This document shows positions 1 through 8,261 of a stretch of 34,394 bases of DNA, one piece after another (within the stretch, counting starts at the first letter, position 1; each line of letters opens with the position of its first letter). Position numbers and translations under genes: made by a program. Source of the stretch: a virus; the IMG/VR virus record IMGVR_UViG_3300021347_000016, positions 1 through 34,394 of that record. One strand, written 5' to 3'. The notes beneath the pieces were generated by a model. The model was not told the origin of the DNA. It saw only the letters and a list, made by a program, of their open reading frames with translations, and did not search any database.

Positions 1-142
1 AATTGAAGCAGATCAAAGAAAATTTCAAAGAGAAGAAGAAAAAAGACAAGCTGTGTTAGAAAAAAAACTAGCAGAAGCAGAAGAAGACGCCCAAATACAA
101 AGAGAAATAGATGATATTAAAATTAACCAGGGCATTAGTTTA
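1..142. repeat. left copy of terminal redundancy
   Basis: These bases recur at the right end of the window with a single mismatch (C at 127 here, G at 34379 there). The repeat lies inside one reading frame, the tape measure gene, which runs straight across the join. So the molecule is circular, or circularly permuted, and the repeat is most likely assembly overlap rather than a true terminal repeat. The mismatch changes Asn to Lys in the tape measure protein and may be a population variant or a read error. Confidence 0.9.
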
Positions 143-820
143 AGCAAAAGAGAACAAAAGCTATTAAAAGAAGACATAAAAAAGAAAAGAGAACAAAAAG
201 ATGAAAGAGATAAAAAGGATCTCCTAAAGAGAATTGAGCAAAGAAAAAAAGAGCAAGAGATTGAAACTAAATTTGGAACTGCATATTTAAATTTTTCTAA
301 AATAATAGATAGTGAAAGATTTAAAAGTGCAGAAAATTTAGCAAATAAAAATATAAAATTACAGCAGTCTTCTAATGCCACATTGAGAACAATTGGAAAG
401 GCGGCCGCCGTAACACAAATCGGAATTGATTCTTTTAAAGGAGCAATGGCGGTCTTTGCTCAGTCCGTTGCAACGTTTCCACCGCCATTTGGCCCTGCCC
501 TCGGTGCAGGATTGGCCGCTGCACAAATAGCATTCGGGGCCGAACAAATAGCAAATGTTTTAAAGGCACAGAAAGGTGGAATGATAGAGGGTGTAGGTCG
601 TGGTGATAGGATACCAGCTTTATTAGAACCTGGAGAGTTAGTCGTTCCGAGACAAAATTTTGAGGATGTTATTCAGGCCGAGTCAACTAGAAGGGCCATA
701 GAAAATGGGTCGATAACTTCAAATCCAACTGAAATAATAATAGGGTTTAGTGATAATGCATTTGACATTATAGAAGAAAAAATTTTAGAACGCCGGGCTA
801 TAGGTGTGGGATTAATATAA
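2..820 (+). CDS. tape measure protein, C-terminal part (continues from the right end)
   Basis: This open frame has no start of its own: the first in-frame GTG at 53 has no ribosome binding site, and the frame is open from base 2. It is the continuation of the gene starting at 32973, giving about 699 residues in the closed circle. The first part is a long charged Glu/Lys/Arg/Gln-rich coiled coil. A small-residue hydrophobic stretch follows (Ala, Gly, Pro), then a Gly-rich segment and the motif PALLEPGELVVPR, which is common near the C-terminus of tail tape measure proteins. The protein sets tail length by spanning the tail tube lumen and is linked to DNA ejection. The stop TAA overlaps the ATG of the next gene by one base (TAATG), so the tail genes are translationally coupled. 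Confidence 0.85.
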   Translation: MEADQRKFQREEEKRQAVLEKKLAEAEEDAQIQREIDDIKINQGISLSKREQKLLKEDIKKKREQKDERDKKDLLKRIEQRKKEQEIETKFGTAYLNFSKIIDSERFKSAENLANKNIKLQQSSNATLRTIGKAAAVTQIGIDSFKGAMAVFAQSVATFPPPFGPALGAGLAAAQIAFGAEQIANVLKAQKGGMIEGVGRGDRIPALLEPGELVVPRQNFEDVIQAESTRRAIENGSITSNPTEIIIGFSDNAFDIIEEKILERRAIGVGLI

Positions 821-1635
821 TGGCACAAAATATAAAATGGTATAATAAAAATTTTATCGACATTGATAATCCTGATCCAACAATAACAATAACTGATAGT
901 GTTGCGACTGACACAGGGCAAAGTTATGTAGATTATATGATCAATCGAAATAATACCTCAGGTTGGCGAACTACAGGGTCAAACGATAGTGCAAATACGC
1001 AAATTGATATCGATATGATAGATACCTATGGGATAGATAGAATTTTGCTTGTAAACCATAATTTAAAGGCCTTTACGATACAATATTATAACGGTGCAAG
1101 CTATACAGATTTTTCAACTCCAATTAACGAAACAACAAATACAAATACAACAAATGAATTTAGTTTTAACTCAGTGCAAACGAGTCAAATAAGAATTATT
1201 ATTACAGGGACTCAGGTTGCGGACGAGGATAAATTAATTAGTCAGTTGATTATTACTACTGCATTAGGTCAATTTGAGGGATGGCCACAAATTGTAAAAC
1301 CAACAATTAGTAAAAATAAGAAAAACTCAAGATTGCTTTCTGGCAAAAGCTTAGTTACAAGACAAGTCGGGTCATTTTCTTGTGAGTTATCTGTGGAGAA
1401 TTGGAATAACAGTAATGATTTAGATTTAGTTGAAAGTATATATTTTAACCCAACTGGAGTTTTAATGTGGGTTAACGCTGGGGATGATTCCCAATTTTCC
1501 CGAACCAATATTGGATATAGAAGCAAAGATATCTACTTAGTCTATCCAGTGAATGAATATATACCAGAGTTTTATAAATTTTATTATAACACTGGTATTA
1601 AAATAAAAATTAAACTGGCAGAGGTCGTTAGATGA
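820..1635 (+). CDS. distal tail protein-like (Dit-like), with discoidin-like N-terminal part
   Basis: A 271-residue protein directly after the tape measure gene, the usual place of the distal tail protein that joins tail tube and baseplate hub. The first half has the look of a discoidin/F5-8C-type beta-sandwich: a segment around residues 68-95 (DRILLVNHNLKAF and following) resembles the strand pattern seen in many phage adsorption proteins that bind sugars. The second half is aromatic-rich and probably forms the tail-tube-like ring domain. The start codon overlaps the previous stop (TAATG) and its own stop overlaps the next start (ATGA). The role rests on gene order and fold pattern, not on a clear family motif. 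Confidence 0.55.
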   Translation: MAQNIKWYNKNFIDIDNPDPTITITDSVATDTGQSYVDYMINRNNTSGWRTTGSNDSANTQIDIDMIDTYGIDRILLVNHNLKAFTIQYYNGASYTDFSTPINETTNTNTTNEFSFNSVQTSQIRIIITGTQVADEDKLISQLIITTALGQFEGWPQIVKPTISKNKKNSRLLSGKSLVTRQVGSFSCELSVENWNNSNDLDLVESIYFNPTGVLMWVNAGDDSQFSRTNIGYRSKDIYLVYPVNEYIPEFYKFYYNTGIKIKIKLAEVVR

Positions 1636-2858
1636 GTCAACTAAGAGTTTACATAAACACTTTTGACGATAGAAATGTATATAGTGGTTTTGTGGAATAC
1701 ACTAACGACACAGATGAATCTAGTCTTCAAAGAGTTAGTCAAAAGTTAGACAATAATCAATTTGATGTAGGTGTTTATAAAAATACTAATTTTAATCTTG
1801 CATTAAAAAATGACGATGGAAAATTTTCTGAAGTCGGTGTGACACAAAGCATATTTATAAGCAAAAGAATTGATTCAATTGTAAAAATTACTTGGCAAAA
1901 TGCAGGGTCACAGGCCATTTGTGGAATTGCCATTTGTGGAGATGCAATACTTGGAGATGAAAAAATAATTTTTTATGGTTTATTAAATGACATTGCAACG
2001 TTTCAAAATATTCGTGATCAAAAAATTAAATTTTCTTGTCAGGGCCTAGAGTCAATTTTTCAACGTGTCGAAACAAATTACTCTAGTCTAAATGGCAGTG
2101 ACACTATAAGCGATATTATTTATGATTTATTAAATCAAACTGAAATAACTAATTTAATGACGGTTAGTGCAGGGAATATTTCGGTAGGTCAAGATCAAGT
2201 GCCTGATTCAATTGCGGATCTAGAAGAATCAACTGTAAAGGAAGCGTTAGACAAATTATTAGAAATGTCTAATAGCGTAATTTATGTTAGTGTAGATGAT
2301 CAAACTGTATATGTTAAACCAAGGTCTCCAGGAGCAACAGTTGATTATATTTTTTACGGACAAGCATCAAATGAAGGATCGGAAAATATAATTGATATAA
2401 AAAATGTTAAGACAGGTCTTAATAGGACTTTTAATTTTTGGAAATGGACAGACACTACAAATACATCAAAAGATCAATCTAGTATTGATATGTATGGGGT
2501 TAGAAAAAAAGAAATTGACAGTAGTTTATTTACTAATACAACAAAAATAGAAAATATATTAACTGATTATAAAGATGAATTTGCAAATCCAAAACAAGAA
2601 TTAAAGTTAACAAGCATTTTGGATAATAATACAGTAGATTTATTTTTATTAGACAAAGTACAAATTGATTATCCAACAGTTTTTGACCCTGCTCCAGATA
2701 GTGATTTACCGTTGTATGGTAAGGCTGTTTATGGGACAGATAAATATCCGTTTGGGCAATGGAATTTAACAATTGATTCAACAAAAAGTTATAAAATTCT
2801 AGGCAGATCAGTTGATTTAAAAAATAATTTAATAACATTTGATTTAAGAGAAATTTAA
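1632..2858 (+). CDS. tail hub / baseplate protein (tail-associated protein-like)
   Basis: A 408-residue protein in the hub position, after the distal tail protein. It starts with an ATGA overlap. The N-terminal part is beta-rich, and a repeated Cys/Gly stretch near residue 95 (CGIAICGDAILGDE) contains tandem ICG units that may form a short beta-turn repeat. The middle (about residues 150-250) has the helix-then-strand pattern of gp27-like hub domains. I see no lysozyme or peptidase catalytic motif, so if the tail carries a cell-wall enzyme it is not obvious here. The hub closes the tail tip and initiates ejection. The assignment is by position and general fold. Confidence 0.5.
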   Translation: MSQLRVYINTFDDRNVYSGFVEYTNDTDESSLQRVSQKLDNNQFDVGVYKNTNFNLALKNDDGKFSEVGVTQSIFISKRIDSIVKITWQNAGSQAICGIAICGDAILGDEKIIFYGLLNDIATFQNIRDQKIKFSCQGLESIFQRVETNYSSLNGSDTISDIIYDLLNQTEITNLMTVSAGNISVGQDQVPDSIADLEESTVKEALDKLLEMSNSVIYVSVDDQTVYVKPRSPGATVDYIFYGQASNEGSENIIDIKNVKTGLNRTFNFWKWTDTTNTSKDQSSIDMYGVRKKEIDSSLFTNTTKIENILTDYKDEFANPKQELKLTSILDNNTVDLFLLDKVQIDYPTVFDPAPDSDLPLYGKAVYGTDKYPFGQWNLTIDSTKSYKILGRSVDLKNNLITFDLREI

Positions 2859-2885
2859 AAAACCATAATTTAAAAGGAATTAATT

Positions 2886-3842
2886 ATGGGAACAAATACT
2901 TTAGTTTCAAAAAGCGATGGCCAGACTATTTCTAGTTCGGATGTGAACCAATATAGGACAGCACTTAATCAAAATATTGTTCCAAGAAATGCCAGCGGTG
3001 CACCGACCGATCAGGCCGGAGATTTAGGGACATCAACCTATGGATTCGATAAGGTTTATGCAGAAGAATATAATATAGGTGATACCGCCAGCGGACTTGT
3101 TATAAAAGAAAACGTTAGTGGCCAAATGTCATTCCAATCTAGTGGTGTGGAAAGAGTCGTATTGGACGATAATGGTATAAACGGAAGTGGAATTAAAGAT
3201 TCTACAATTGCAACGTCAAAAATTATCGATGCAAATATCACAACGGCCAAGATCGCAGATAGTAATGTAACAACGGCCAAGATCGCAGATAGTAATGTAA
3301 CTTCTGCTAAAATTGCGTCAACGGCAGTTACAACGGCCAAGATCGCAAATAGTGCAGTTAGCACAAGTCAAATCGCAGATTTAAGTATTTCAAATGGTAA
3401 AATTATAAATGGTGCAGTTACAGTTTTAAAAAGATCAATTGACTCTACTGCTTCTTCATCCTCTGGAACCTGGAGTACTAGCTCATTAACAGAAACACAA
3501 ATAAATAATGCTTTTGTTTATTTAAGCCCAGACAGTAGACCGCTAAAAATAGAATTGTTGCCTGATTACACAACAAATATATCTCAACTTTATTTAGCAA
3601 GTCCAACAACCCCAGGAGCATACACAGCGTCATTTTGCTTATATAGGGCCACAACAAAAATAGATGAAATATATATGTATAGCGTAAATTCTACTACTAA
3701 CGTTGCTAGTTGGCCTTCAGTTTGTTTTTTTACAGGAAATGAAAGCGGAGTAAATGTTATTTATGGTATACAAGTTAAGGTTTCTAGTACAAATGCTGTT
3801 ATACATGCTAACAATATGCGTGTAGTCGCTACCTATATTTAA
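2886..3842 (+). CDS. tail fibre or tail appendage protein with decapeptide repeats
   Basis: A 318-residue protein with a good AAAAGGA ribosome binding site. Residues about 110-175 are a run of ten-residue repeats of the form TTAKIADSNV, a fibre-shaft pattern known from many phage appendage proteins. Two of the repeats are identical at DNA level (30-bp units at 3241 and 3271), with a degenerate in-register copy at 3331. The C-terminal 130 residues are a Ser/Thr/Tyr-rich beta domain that could be the receptor-binding head. It lies between the hub and a second fibre gene and is likely cotranscribed with them. Confidence 0.65.
   Translation: MGTNTLVSKSDGQTISSSDVNQYRTALNQNIVPRNASGAPTDQAGDLGTSTYGFDKVYAEEYNIGDTASGLVIKENVSGQMSFQSSGVERVVLDDNGINGSGIKDSTIATSKIIDANITTAKIADSNVTTAKIADSNVTSAKIASTAVTTAKIANSAVSTSQIADLSISNGKIINGAVTVLKRSIDSTASSSSGTWSTSSLTETQINNAFVYLSPDSRPLKIELLPDYTTNISQLYLASPTTPGAYTASFCLYRATTKIDEIYMYSVNSTTNVASWPSVCFFTGNESGVNVIYGIQVKVSSTNAVIHANNMRVVATYI
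3241..3300 (+). repeat. exact tandem 30-bp repeat in fibre gene
   Basis: Two identical, adjacent 30-bp units encode the ten-residue fibre repeat. The next unit (3301-3330) is diverged, and the one after that (3331-3360) is close again. Identity at silent positions points to recent duplication or conversion. Confidence 0.9.
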
Positions 3843-3858
3843 TTTTCAAGGATGAAAA

Positions 3859-5631
3859 ATGGCAAATCCATATGATAGTATTCCAACAAGAGTTAATAAC
3901 ACAGTTATTGACGCATCTTGGTTTAATACAATAAAAACTACTTTAGTTAATAACGGTTCCGTTAAACACAACAAATCGGCAACAACGGCACCAACAACCT
4001 CAAATGATGAAACAGAAAATTATGAACCAGGGTCTACATGGGCCGACATAACAAATGATAAATTTTATTATTGTATAGATGCATCTACAGGTTCAGCGGT
4101 ATGGTTTGAATTTGCAAATACTAGCGGAACACAAACTTTAACAAATAAAAGGTTGGACTCTCCAAAAATTAATGAAGACGTTGCCATGACGTCAACGGCA
4201 ACGGAGTTAAACCAATTAGACGGTGTTTCAGTAGGTGGCAATAGTTCGGGCGATATTATTACAACGGATGATACACAGACTTTAACCAACAAAACATTAA
4301 CAACACCGCAAGTTAATGAAGCCGTTAATCTAACATCAACTAGCACAGAATTAAATCAACTTGACGGTGTTTCTGTGGGTGGAAACAGTTCAGGCGATAT
4401 TTTAACAACCGATGATAGTCAATCGATAACAAATAAAGACATAGACGGAGGAACGGCATCAAATACTTTAAGGGTAACAATTCCAAAAAATACCACATCA
4501 AATTTAAATGCATTAACCAGGAAAGAAGGAACTATAGTCTATGATACAACTGTTTCAAAATTGAAATATGACGATGGTATTATATTATATGAACTGGCCG
4601 AAGGAACTACTTCTACAAATGAGTTGGTTAAAAGATCAAAAAATTTTGTTATAAATCCAAGATTTGACTGGTGGCGAATTAACACAACTCAAGCATCTGA
4701 CGGATATGGAAGTGACGATATGGGCTATAATGGAATTTCTGGTTATACAAGGACTCATTCTAGGCAAGCCTTTACTATTGGTCAAACAGATGTGCCTGGT
4801 AATCCTATCTACTATTCGAGGACTGTATGTACAGCGTCGGCAGGGGTTGGCGATCTTTGCTCAAAGCAAATTAGATTCGAGGACGTTAGAAGATTTTCTG
4901 GCAAAGCAATGACTTTTATTATTTATGCAAGAGAAGCGTCGGGTCTGGATTTTTCAATAGAAACAGCACAACATTTTGGAACTGGTGGAAGTCCTTCATC
5001 ATCCGTAAGAGGAATAACGGTAGATAAATTTACGCTATCTTCATCATGGGATAAATATATTGTCAATGTGACTTTTCCAAGTATAAGTGGAAAAACAATT
5101 GGAACTAACAATAACAGTTATTCAGAAGTATTAATATATTTTGGAGCAGGGTCAAATTATAATGCTTTGACTGATAGCTTAGGTCATCAATCGGGGACAT
5201 TTGATTTAAGTTACAGATTCATGATAGAAGGGACATATACTTCTATTACAGACATTCCACAAACCTATGACCCTACAGCGGACTATTTAGCTTGTTTAAG
5301 ACATTATCAAAAAAGTTATAATGACAATATCTTCGCTGGTGCCTCTGGTAGTACTACGGGTTGGACTAGATTTTCTAGTGGAACAACAACAACAAATTCA
5401 ATTTTTAATACTACTTTTTTAAAAGTGCCGATTTATAACTCTCCTTCCGCTAGTTTAACCACATACGATTTATTGGGAAATAGTGGAAAAGTAACACATT
5501 TTAGCACTCATAATATATCACCTAATATAACCGCATTAGGTAGGGGATCTTTTGAAGTATACAGTGATGCAACAACATCAAAAACAAATGGTGATATGTC
5601 ATATCATTGGGTAGTTTCAAGTCAAATTTAA
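3859..5631 (+). CDS. tail fibre / receptor-binding protein
   Basis: A 590-residue protein with AAGGA placed six bases before the ATG. It opens with a short Thr/Asn-rich domain. Two copies of a repeat of about 48 residues follow (about residues 93-188): each starts with TLTNK, contains ELNQLDGVSVGGNSSGDI and ends in TTDD. The TLTNKTL pattern is typical of fibres of many environmental phages. From about residue 255 the protein is a large beta-rich domain full of Tyr, Trp, Ser and Gly, which looks like a carbohydrate-binding jelly roll, probably the receptor-binding part. It is the last large gene of the tail operon. Confidence 0.7.
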   Translation: MANPYDSIPTRVNNTVIDASWFNTIKTTLVNNGSVKHNKSATTAPTTSNDETENYEPGSTWADITNDKFYYCIDASTGSAVWFEFANTSGTQTLTNKRLDSPKINEDVAMTSTATELNQLDGVSVGGNSSGDIITTDDTQTLTNKTLTTPQVNEAVNLTSTSTELNQLDGVSVGGNSSGDILTTDDSQSITNKDIDGGTASNTLRVTIPKNTTSNLNALTRKEGTIVYDTTVSKLKYDDGIILYELAEGTTSTNELVKRSKNFVINPRFDWWRINTTQASDGYGSDDMGYNGISGYTRTHSRQAFTIGQTDVPGNPIYYSRTVCTASAGVGDLCSKQIRFEDVRRFSGKAMTFIIYAREASGLDFSIETAQHFGTGGSPSSSVRGITVDKFTLSSSWDKYIVNVTFPSISGKTIGTNNNSYSEVLIYFGAGSNYNALTDSLGHQSGTFDLSYRFMIEGTYTSITDIPQTYDPTADYLACLRHYQKSYNDNIFAGASGSTTGWTRFSSGTTTTNSIFNTTFLKVPIYNSPSASLTTYDLLGNSGKVTHFSTHNISPNITALGRGSFEVYSDATTSKTNGDMSYHWVVSSQI

Positions 5632-5655
5632 ATTAACATTTAAAAGGACTGTGAA

Positions 5656-5784
5656 TTGATAAAATTTTTAACAAAAATTATCATGTTTTCAAAAAAAAAT
5701 GGGTTAGAATTAGATTTAAGGCTTATAAAGTTATGGTTAGAAGCAAATAGTAAAAAAAAAGAAAAAAAATTTTACATTAAATAA
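5656..5784 (+). CDS. small basic hypothetical protein, TTG start
   Basis: A 42-residue frame with TTG start, preceded at suitable distance by AAAAGGA, which decides the start; the upstream GTG at 5651 runs into a stop at once. The product has an amphipathic hydrophobic N-terminal helix and a very Lys-rich tail. It follows the fibre gene by 24 bases, so it is probably the last gene of the late operon. The function is not recognised. Small basic proteins at the end of tail operons are sometimes lysis accessories, but nothing here shows that. Confidence 0.45.
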   Translation: MIKFLTKIIMFSKKNGLELDLRLIKLWLEANSKKKEKKFYIK

Positions 5785-5868
5785 AAATAAAATATATAAT
5801 ACATTATTCAAACAGACCTTTCTGGTATTTTTATTCAAAACCTCATTCAGTTTTTTCCTAAAATTTCT

Positions 5869-6192
5869 TTAAGGGTCCAATAAGACCCTTTCTTCACTTC
5901 TATAAAAGTCAAATACCATCCTTGTATGCCCATCGACCTCTATTTCAACCTCATGTATTCTGAATAGACCTCCAAGAGTCCAATCGCAACCAACGACTTT
6001 TTTAAATCGACCAATACAGCTAAATCCGAGATAGGATAAAACTTTTTCTTTGTCCATGCCTAAACTCTCCAGGTCTTTGCCTTTTTGTGGGGTTTTACAA
6101 TTCGGACAAACCAAAATAAAATCTAGAATATTATCTTTTCCAAATAGATTTTTACCTTCTTCTTTCCATTCTTCGATAGTATATTTTTTCAT
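5869..6192 (-). CDS. VVA0879 family protein (zinc-binding, unknown function)
   Basis: A 107-residue protein. The opening EEWKEEGKNLFG, the CPNC pair (Cys29, Cys32), SCIGR (Cys59) and GCDW (Cys69) match my memory of the VVA0879 family, which is common in phages and prophages. The cysteines suggest one bound zinc. The family has no established function. The start codon overlaps the stop of the upstream minus-strand gene by one base (TAATG), so the two are cotranscribed and coupled. The minus-strand pair is convergent with the tail operon. Confidence 0.7.
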   Translation of the reverse strand: MKKYTIEEWKEEGKNLFGKDNILDFILVCPNCKTPQKGKDLESLGMDKEKVLSYLGFSCIGRFKKVVGCDWTLGGLFRIHEVEIEVDGHTRMVFDFYRSEERVLLDP

Positions 6193-7181
6193 TAATATTT
6201 TTTCCTTCTTTGTGGGTGTTGTGGGGCAAGAAAAACCAACTTAGTTTGACTTAAAGCAGGGCCGCATTTTTGCCAGCGAGCATGACCTTTTCGATACCAT
6301 GACTTGCCCTGTTCATATGCGCGGACTTTTTCAATATTTAAGTCTAAATAGGTATAAGGTTTACTAGAGTAATGTTTTGTTTCAAATTCTCTTTTACTTC
6401 TTTTTCTTGAAAATTCAGCAATTCTTTCCTGTATTATTGTATTCCTTGAAGGGTTTTGTATGTAAATAATAGAGTTAACGACAGTGCTAAATATTTGCAA
6501 AAGATGCGGTCTCAAAAGATCTCTATATTTGTCACTTTTATCATTCTGGAAGCACATTCTCAGACTGTTCGGAACGATCGGCGCCACATTCAAAGAGTCA
6601 TCTTTTATGCTTCCATGCGCGGCAATTAGTGATTTAAAGATACGAGCAATAATAACAATAACGGCAAGATCTTTACTCACACAAAATGCGTAAGCTGTAA
6701 TGTCGTCAAATATGTTATTTTCCAATTTTGAAAAGTGGAAGCACATCCCTTTTTTTACATAAAGCAAATTTTTTATTATATCGTGATATTTTTCGACCGG
6801 TGTTACGTTTTTTAAAATATTTGTTAATGTTGAGCTAACAGAATAGTTAATGTAATCTTTTTTACAGAAAGTTACTAAACATCCACTTATAAAGGTTAAA
6901 CTCTCAAATGTTACGTCTTGATGTGGTCCTTCTTCATTTAAAAATTCTTCAAAAAAAGATGCATAGTCATTCTCACTTTTGTTTAATATATATAAAAAAT
7001 CATCTTTATTTTTGTATATATTCTTACCCAGGGCATGTTTTATCCCGTCTTCTTTTACAGAAGCAATAAAGAGATGCAGTACAATAAACAAGTCTGTATG
7101 TATCTTCTTCTTTTTTTCCTTGAAGAGTTCTTCAAGTGACTTGTCGTCAAAGATTTCATGCAAAAATTTTTTTATAAACAT
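6192..7181 (-). CDS. hypothetical phage protein with C-terminal RGHxRxQ-like motif
   Basis: A 329-residue, mostly helical protein. The last 45 residues (WYRKGHARWQKCGPALSQ, then a hydrophobic strand, then PQHPQRR) resemble a C-terminal motif I remember from many unrelated phage proteins, of the form W-x2-RGHWRxQ-x2-Gxxxs-x2-+-vwI-x-P. The motif is basic and aromatic and may bind nucleic acid, but its role is unknown to me. The gene is first in a two-gene minus-strand operon. A promoter candidate (TTGTCA, 17 bases, TAAATT) lies just upstream on the minus strand. The ribosome binding site is weak. Confidence 0.6.
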   Translation of the reverse strand: MFIKKFLHEIFDDKSLEELFKEKKKKIHTDLFIVLHLFIASVKEDGIKHALGKNIYKNKDDFLYILNKSENDYASFFEEFLNEEGPHQDVTFESLTFISGCLVTFCKKDYINYSVSSTLTNILKNVTPVEKYHDIIKNLLYVKKGMCFHFSKLENNIFDDITAYAFCVSKDLAVIVIIARIFKSLIAAHGSIKDDSLNVAPIVPNSLRMCFQNDKSDKYRDLLRPHLLQIFSTVVNSIIYIQNPSRNTIIQERIAEFSRKRSKREFETKHYSSKPYTYLDLNIEKVRAYEQGKSWYRKGHARWQKCGPALSQTKLVFLAPQHPQRRKKY

Positions 7182-7213
7182 AATCTAACTTTTTGGATAT
7201 ATTAAGCTGAATA

Positions 7214-7242
7214 AATTTACATTAAAAAAAAAGCAATGACAA
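7214..7242 (-). promoter_or_regulatory. sigma70-like promoter for the 7181-5869 operon
   Basis: On the minus strand, TTGTCA (7242-7237) is followed after 17 bases by TAAATT (7219-7214), about 33 bases ahead of the first start codon. The -35 overlaps the ribosome binding site region of the divergent gene at 7254, so the two directions may interfere. Confidence 0.4.
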
Positions 7243-7253
7243 AGGGATTTTAA

Positions 7254-7562
7254 ATGAGAACACCACGGGAGTTTTACAACGAAATCGTTAATATGTTCTA
7301 CGATTTCCAAAAAGAGGGTGCAATAGACGGGGAAATACCGAGAGAAAGAATTGTAGAGTCAACCGAATCATTGATCCAAGCAAGTCTGGCGACTTCTCTT
7401 GTTCAGATGATGACTAACAAGGAAAATAGATCTAGAGGAAAAGGCGAGCTATACCAAGAATTTGTTAGTTTTTATTATGGATGCGCTGAGACATATTTTG
7501 AAAATTTTTATGAAATTACACGACAGGATATAAACAAAGTTAAGGGATATGAAAATAATTAA
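7254..7562 (+). CDS. hypothetical helical protein
   Basis: A 102-residue soluble protein, mostly alpha-helical by composition, acidic in the middle and Tyr/Phe-rich near the end. AAAGGGA lies about eight bases before the ATG. It overlaps the next gene by 14 bases. The opening (TPREFYNEIVNMFYDF) is reminiscent of short phage early proteins, but I do not recognise a family. Confidence 0.6.
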   Translation: MRTPREFYNEIVNMFYDFQKEGAIDGEIPRERIVESTESLIQASLATSLVQMMTNKENRSRGKGELYQEFVSFYYGCAETYFENFYEITRQDINKVKGYENN

Positions 7563-7926
7563 AAACCTCAACAAGAACATAGATAAATACATTATTAAAT
7601 TTCTTAATAGGCAAGCAGAAAAAGACGTAAAGAGGCAAATAAAAAAGGTTGAATTTGAGTTTTATAAAAATTTAAATATCAAAGTTGATTTATTCCAAGA
7701 CGCTGATTTTAACAGTCTAAATGAAGATCAAAAAAGATTTTTAATTTATTTATTAGAAAAACAAAAGAAAGAAAGCAAAAGAAATGATTTAATAAAATTT
7801 ATAATGTGTATTATTGTTCCTTGGGTATCATTTTTTATAATGTATAACGCAAGAGGAAACAATTATATGCTATGCATTCATTTTGCAATTGCTTTTGTTG
7901 TTATATTGATAAATTTTATTGGATAA
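7549..7926 (+). CDS. small membrane protein with C-terminal hairpin of two TM helices (holin candidate)
   Basis: A 125-residue protein. Residues 1-80 are charged and Lys-rich and likely cytoplasmic. Two hydrophobic segments follow, at about 83-97 (IKFIMCIIVPWVSFFIMY) and 107-124, joined by a short loop, giving a C-terminal two-helix hairpin. Holins and other small phage membrane proteins can look like this, although most class II holins carry their helices nearer the N-terminus. It overlaps the gene before it. With no recognised lysis gene elsewhere, it is one of two holin candidates in the window; the other is at 15394. Confidence 0.55.
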   Translation: MKIIKNLNKNIDKYIIKFLNRQAEKDVKRQIKKVEFEFYKNLNIKVDLFQDADFNSLNEDQKRFLIYLLEKQKKESKRNDLIKFIMCIIVPWVSFFIMYNARGNNYMLCIHFAIAFVVILINFIG

Positions 7927-7937
7927 AAGGAAATTAA

Positions 7938-8009
7938 ATGACGAGAGAAGAATTAGCAAGCGAGAAAAAATTTTTAAATATAAAGAAAAAAGAAGTTTAT
8001 AATTTATGA
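7938..8009 (+). CDS. 23-residue leader-like small protein
   Basis: A short frame with a clear AAAGGA six bases ahead of the ATG. Its TGA overlaps the ATG of the next frame (ATGA), the signature of translational coupling. The product is charged (MTREELASEKKF...). It may be a real small protein or a leader whose translation delivers ribosomes to the zinc-ribbon gene behind it, which has no ribosome binding site of its own. Confidence 0.45.
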   Translation: MTREELASEKKFLNIKKKEVYNL

Positions 8010-8167
8010 TTTCCAGAACTATTTCTAAACAATGCCCTTTTTGCAATGAAATTAATTTATGCGAGATAGACATAAACGATAAGCTCGACAACATGAAAGA
8101 GTATGAAATTGAGTGTTTTTTTTGCAAAAATATTTTTTATTTTTGGAATAATGCGTTTTTGTACTAA
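8006..8167 (+). CDS. zinc-ribbon miniprotein
   Basis: A 53-residue frame, coupled by ATGA to the frame before it. It has two CxxC pairs, CPFC (Cys10, Cys13) and CFFC (Cys37, Cys40), with 23 residues between them, the layout of a treble-clef or zinc-ribbon finger, plus an aromatic tail. Many phages carry such com-like or zinc-ribbon proteins that bind nucleic acid or host enzymes. The specific function is unknown. The paired cysteines in an AT-rich frame make a chance frame unlikely. Confidence 0.6.
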   Translation: MISRTISKQCPFCNEINLCEIDINDKLDNMKEYEIECFFCKNIFYFWNNAFLY

Positions 8168-8199
8168 AGACGAATTATCAACTACTTAAGTTAATATTT

Positions 8200-8231
8200 T
8201 TTCATATAATTGATATTATATGAAATTTTTT
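8200..8231 (+). terminator. AT-rich intrinsic terminator-like hairpin
   Basis: Perfect 11-bp stem (TTTCATATAAT paired with ATTATATGAAA) around the loop TGAT, followed by six T. It has only one G-C pair, so it is a weak terminator, or it may be a dyad operator for the gene at 8262. An A-run on the far side makes it symmetrical in both directions. Confidence 0.45.
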
Positions 8232-8261
8232 AAATAAAAAAACAATATAAAGGCCATAAAA

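Noticed and set aside
359-547. Minus-strand frame opposite the tape measure gene
   Set aside because: Shadow of a clear plus-strand gene; no ribosome binding site.
3056-3364. Minus-strand frame with hydrophobic repeats
   Set aside because: Mirror image of the fibre decapeptide repeat on the other strand, not a membrane protein.
4664-4912. Plus-strand frame inside the second fibre gene
   Set aside because: Out-of-frame shadow of the fibre gene.
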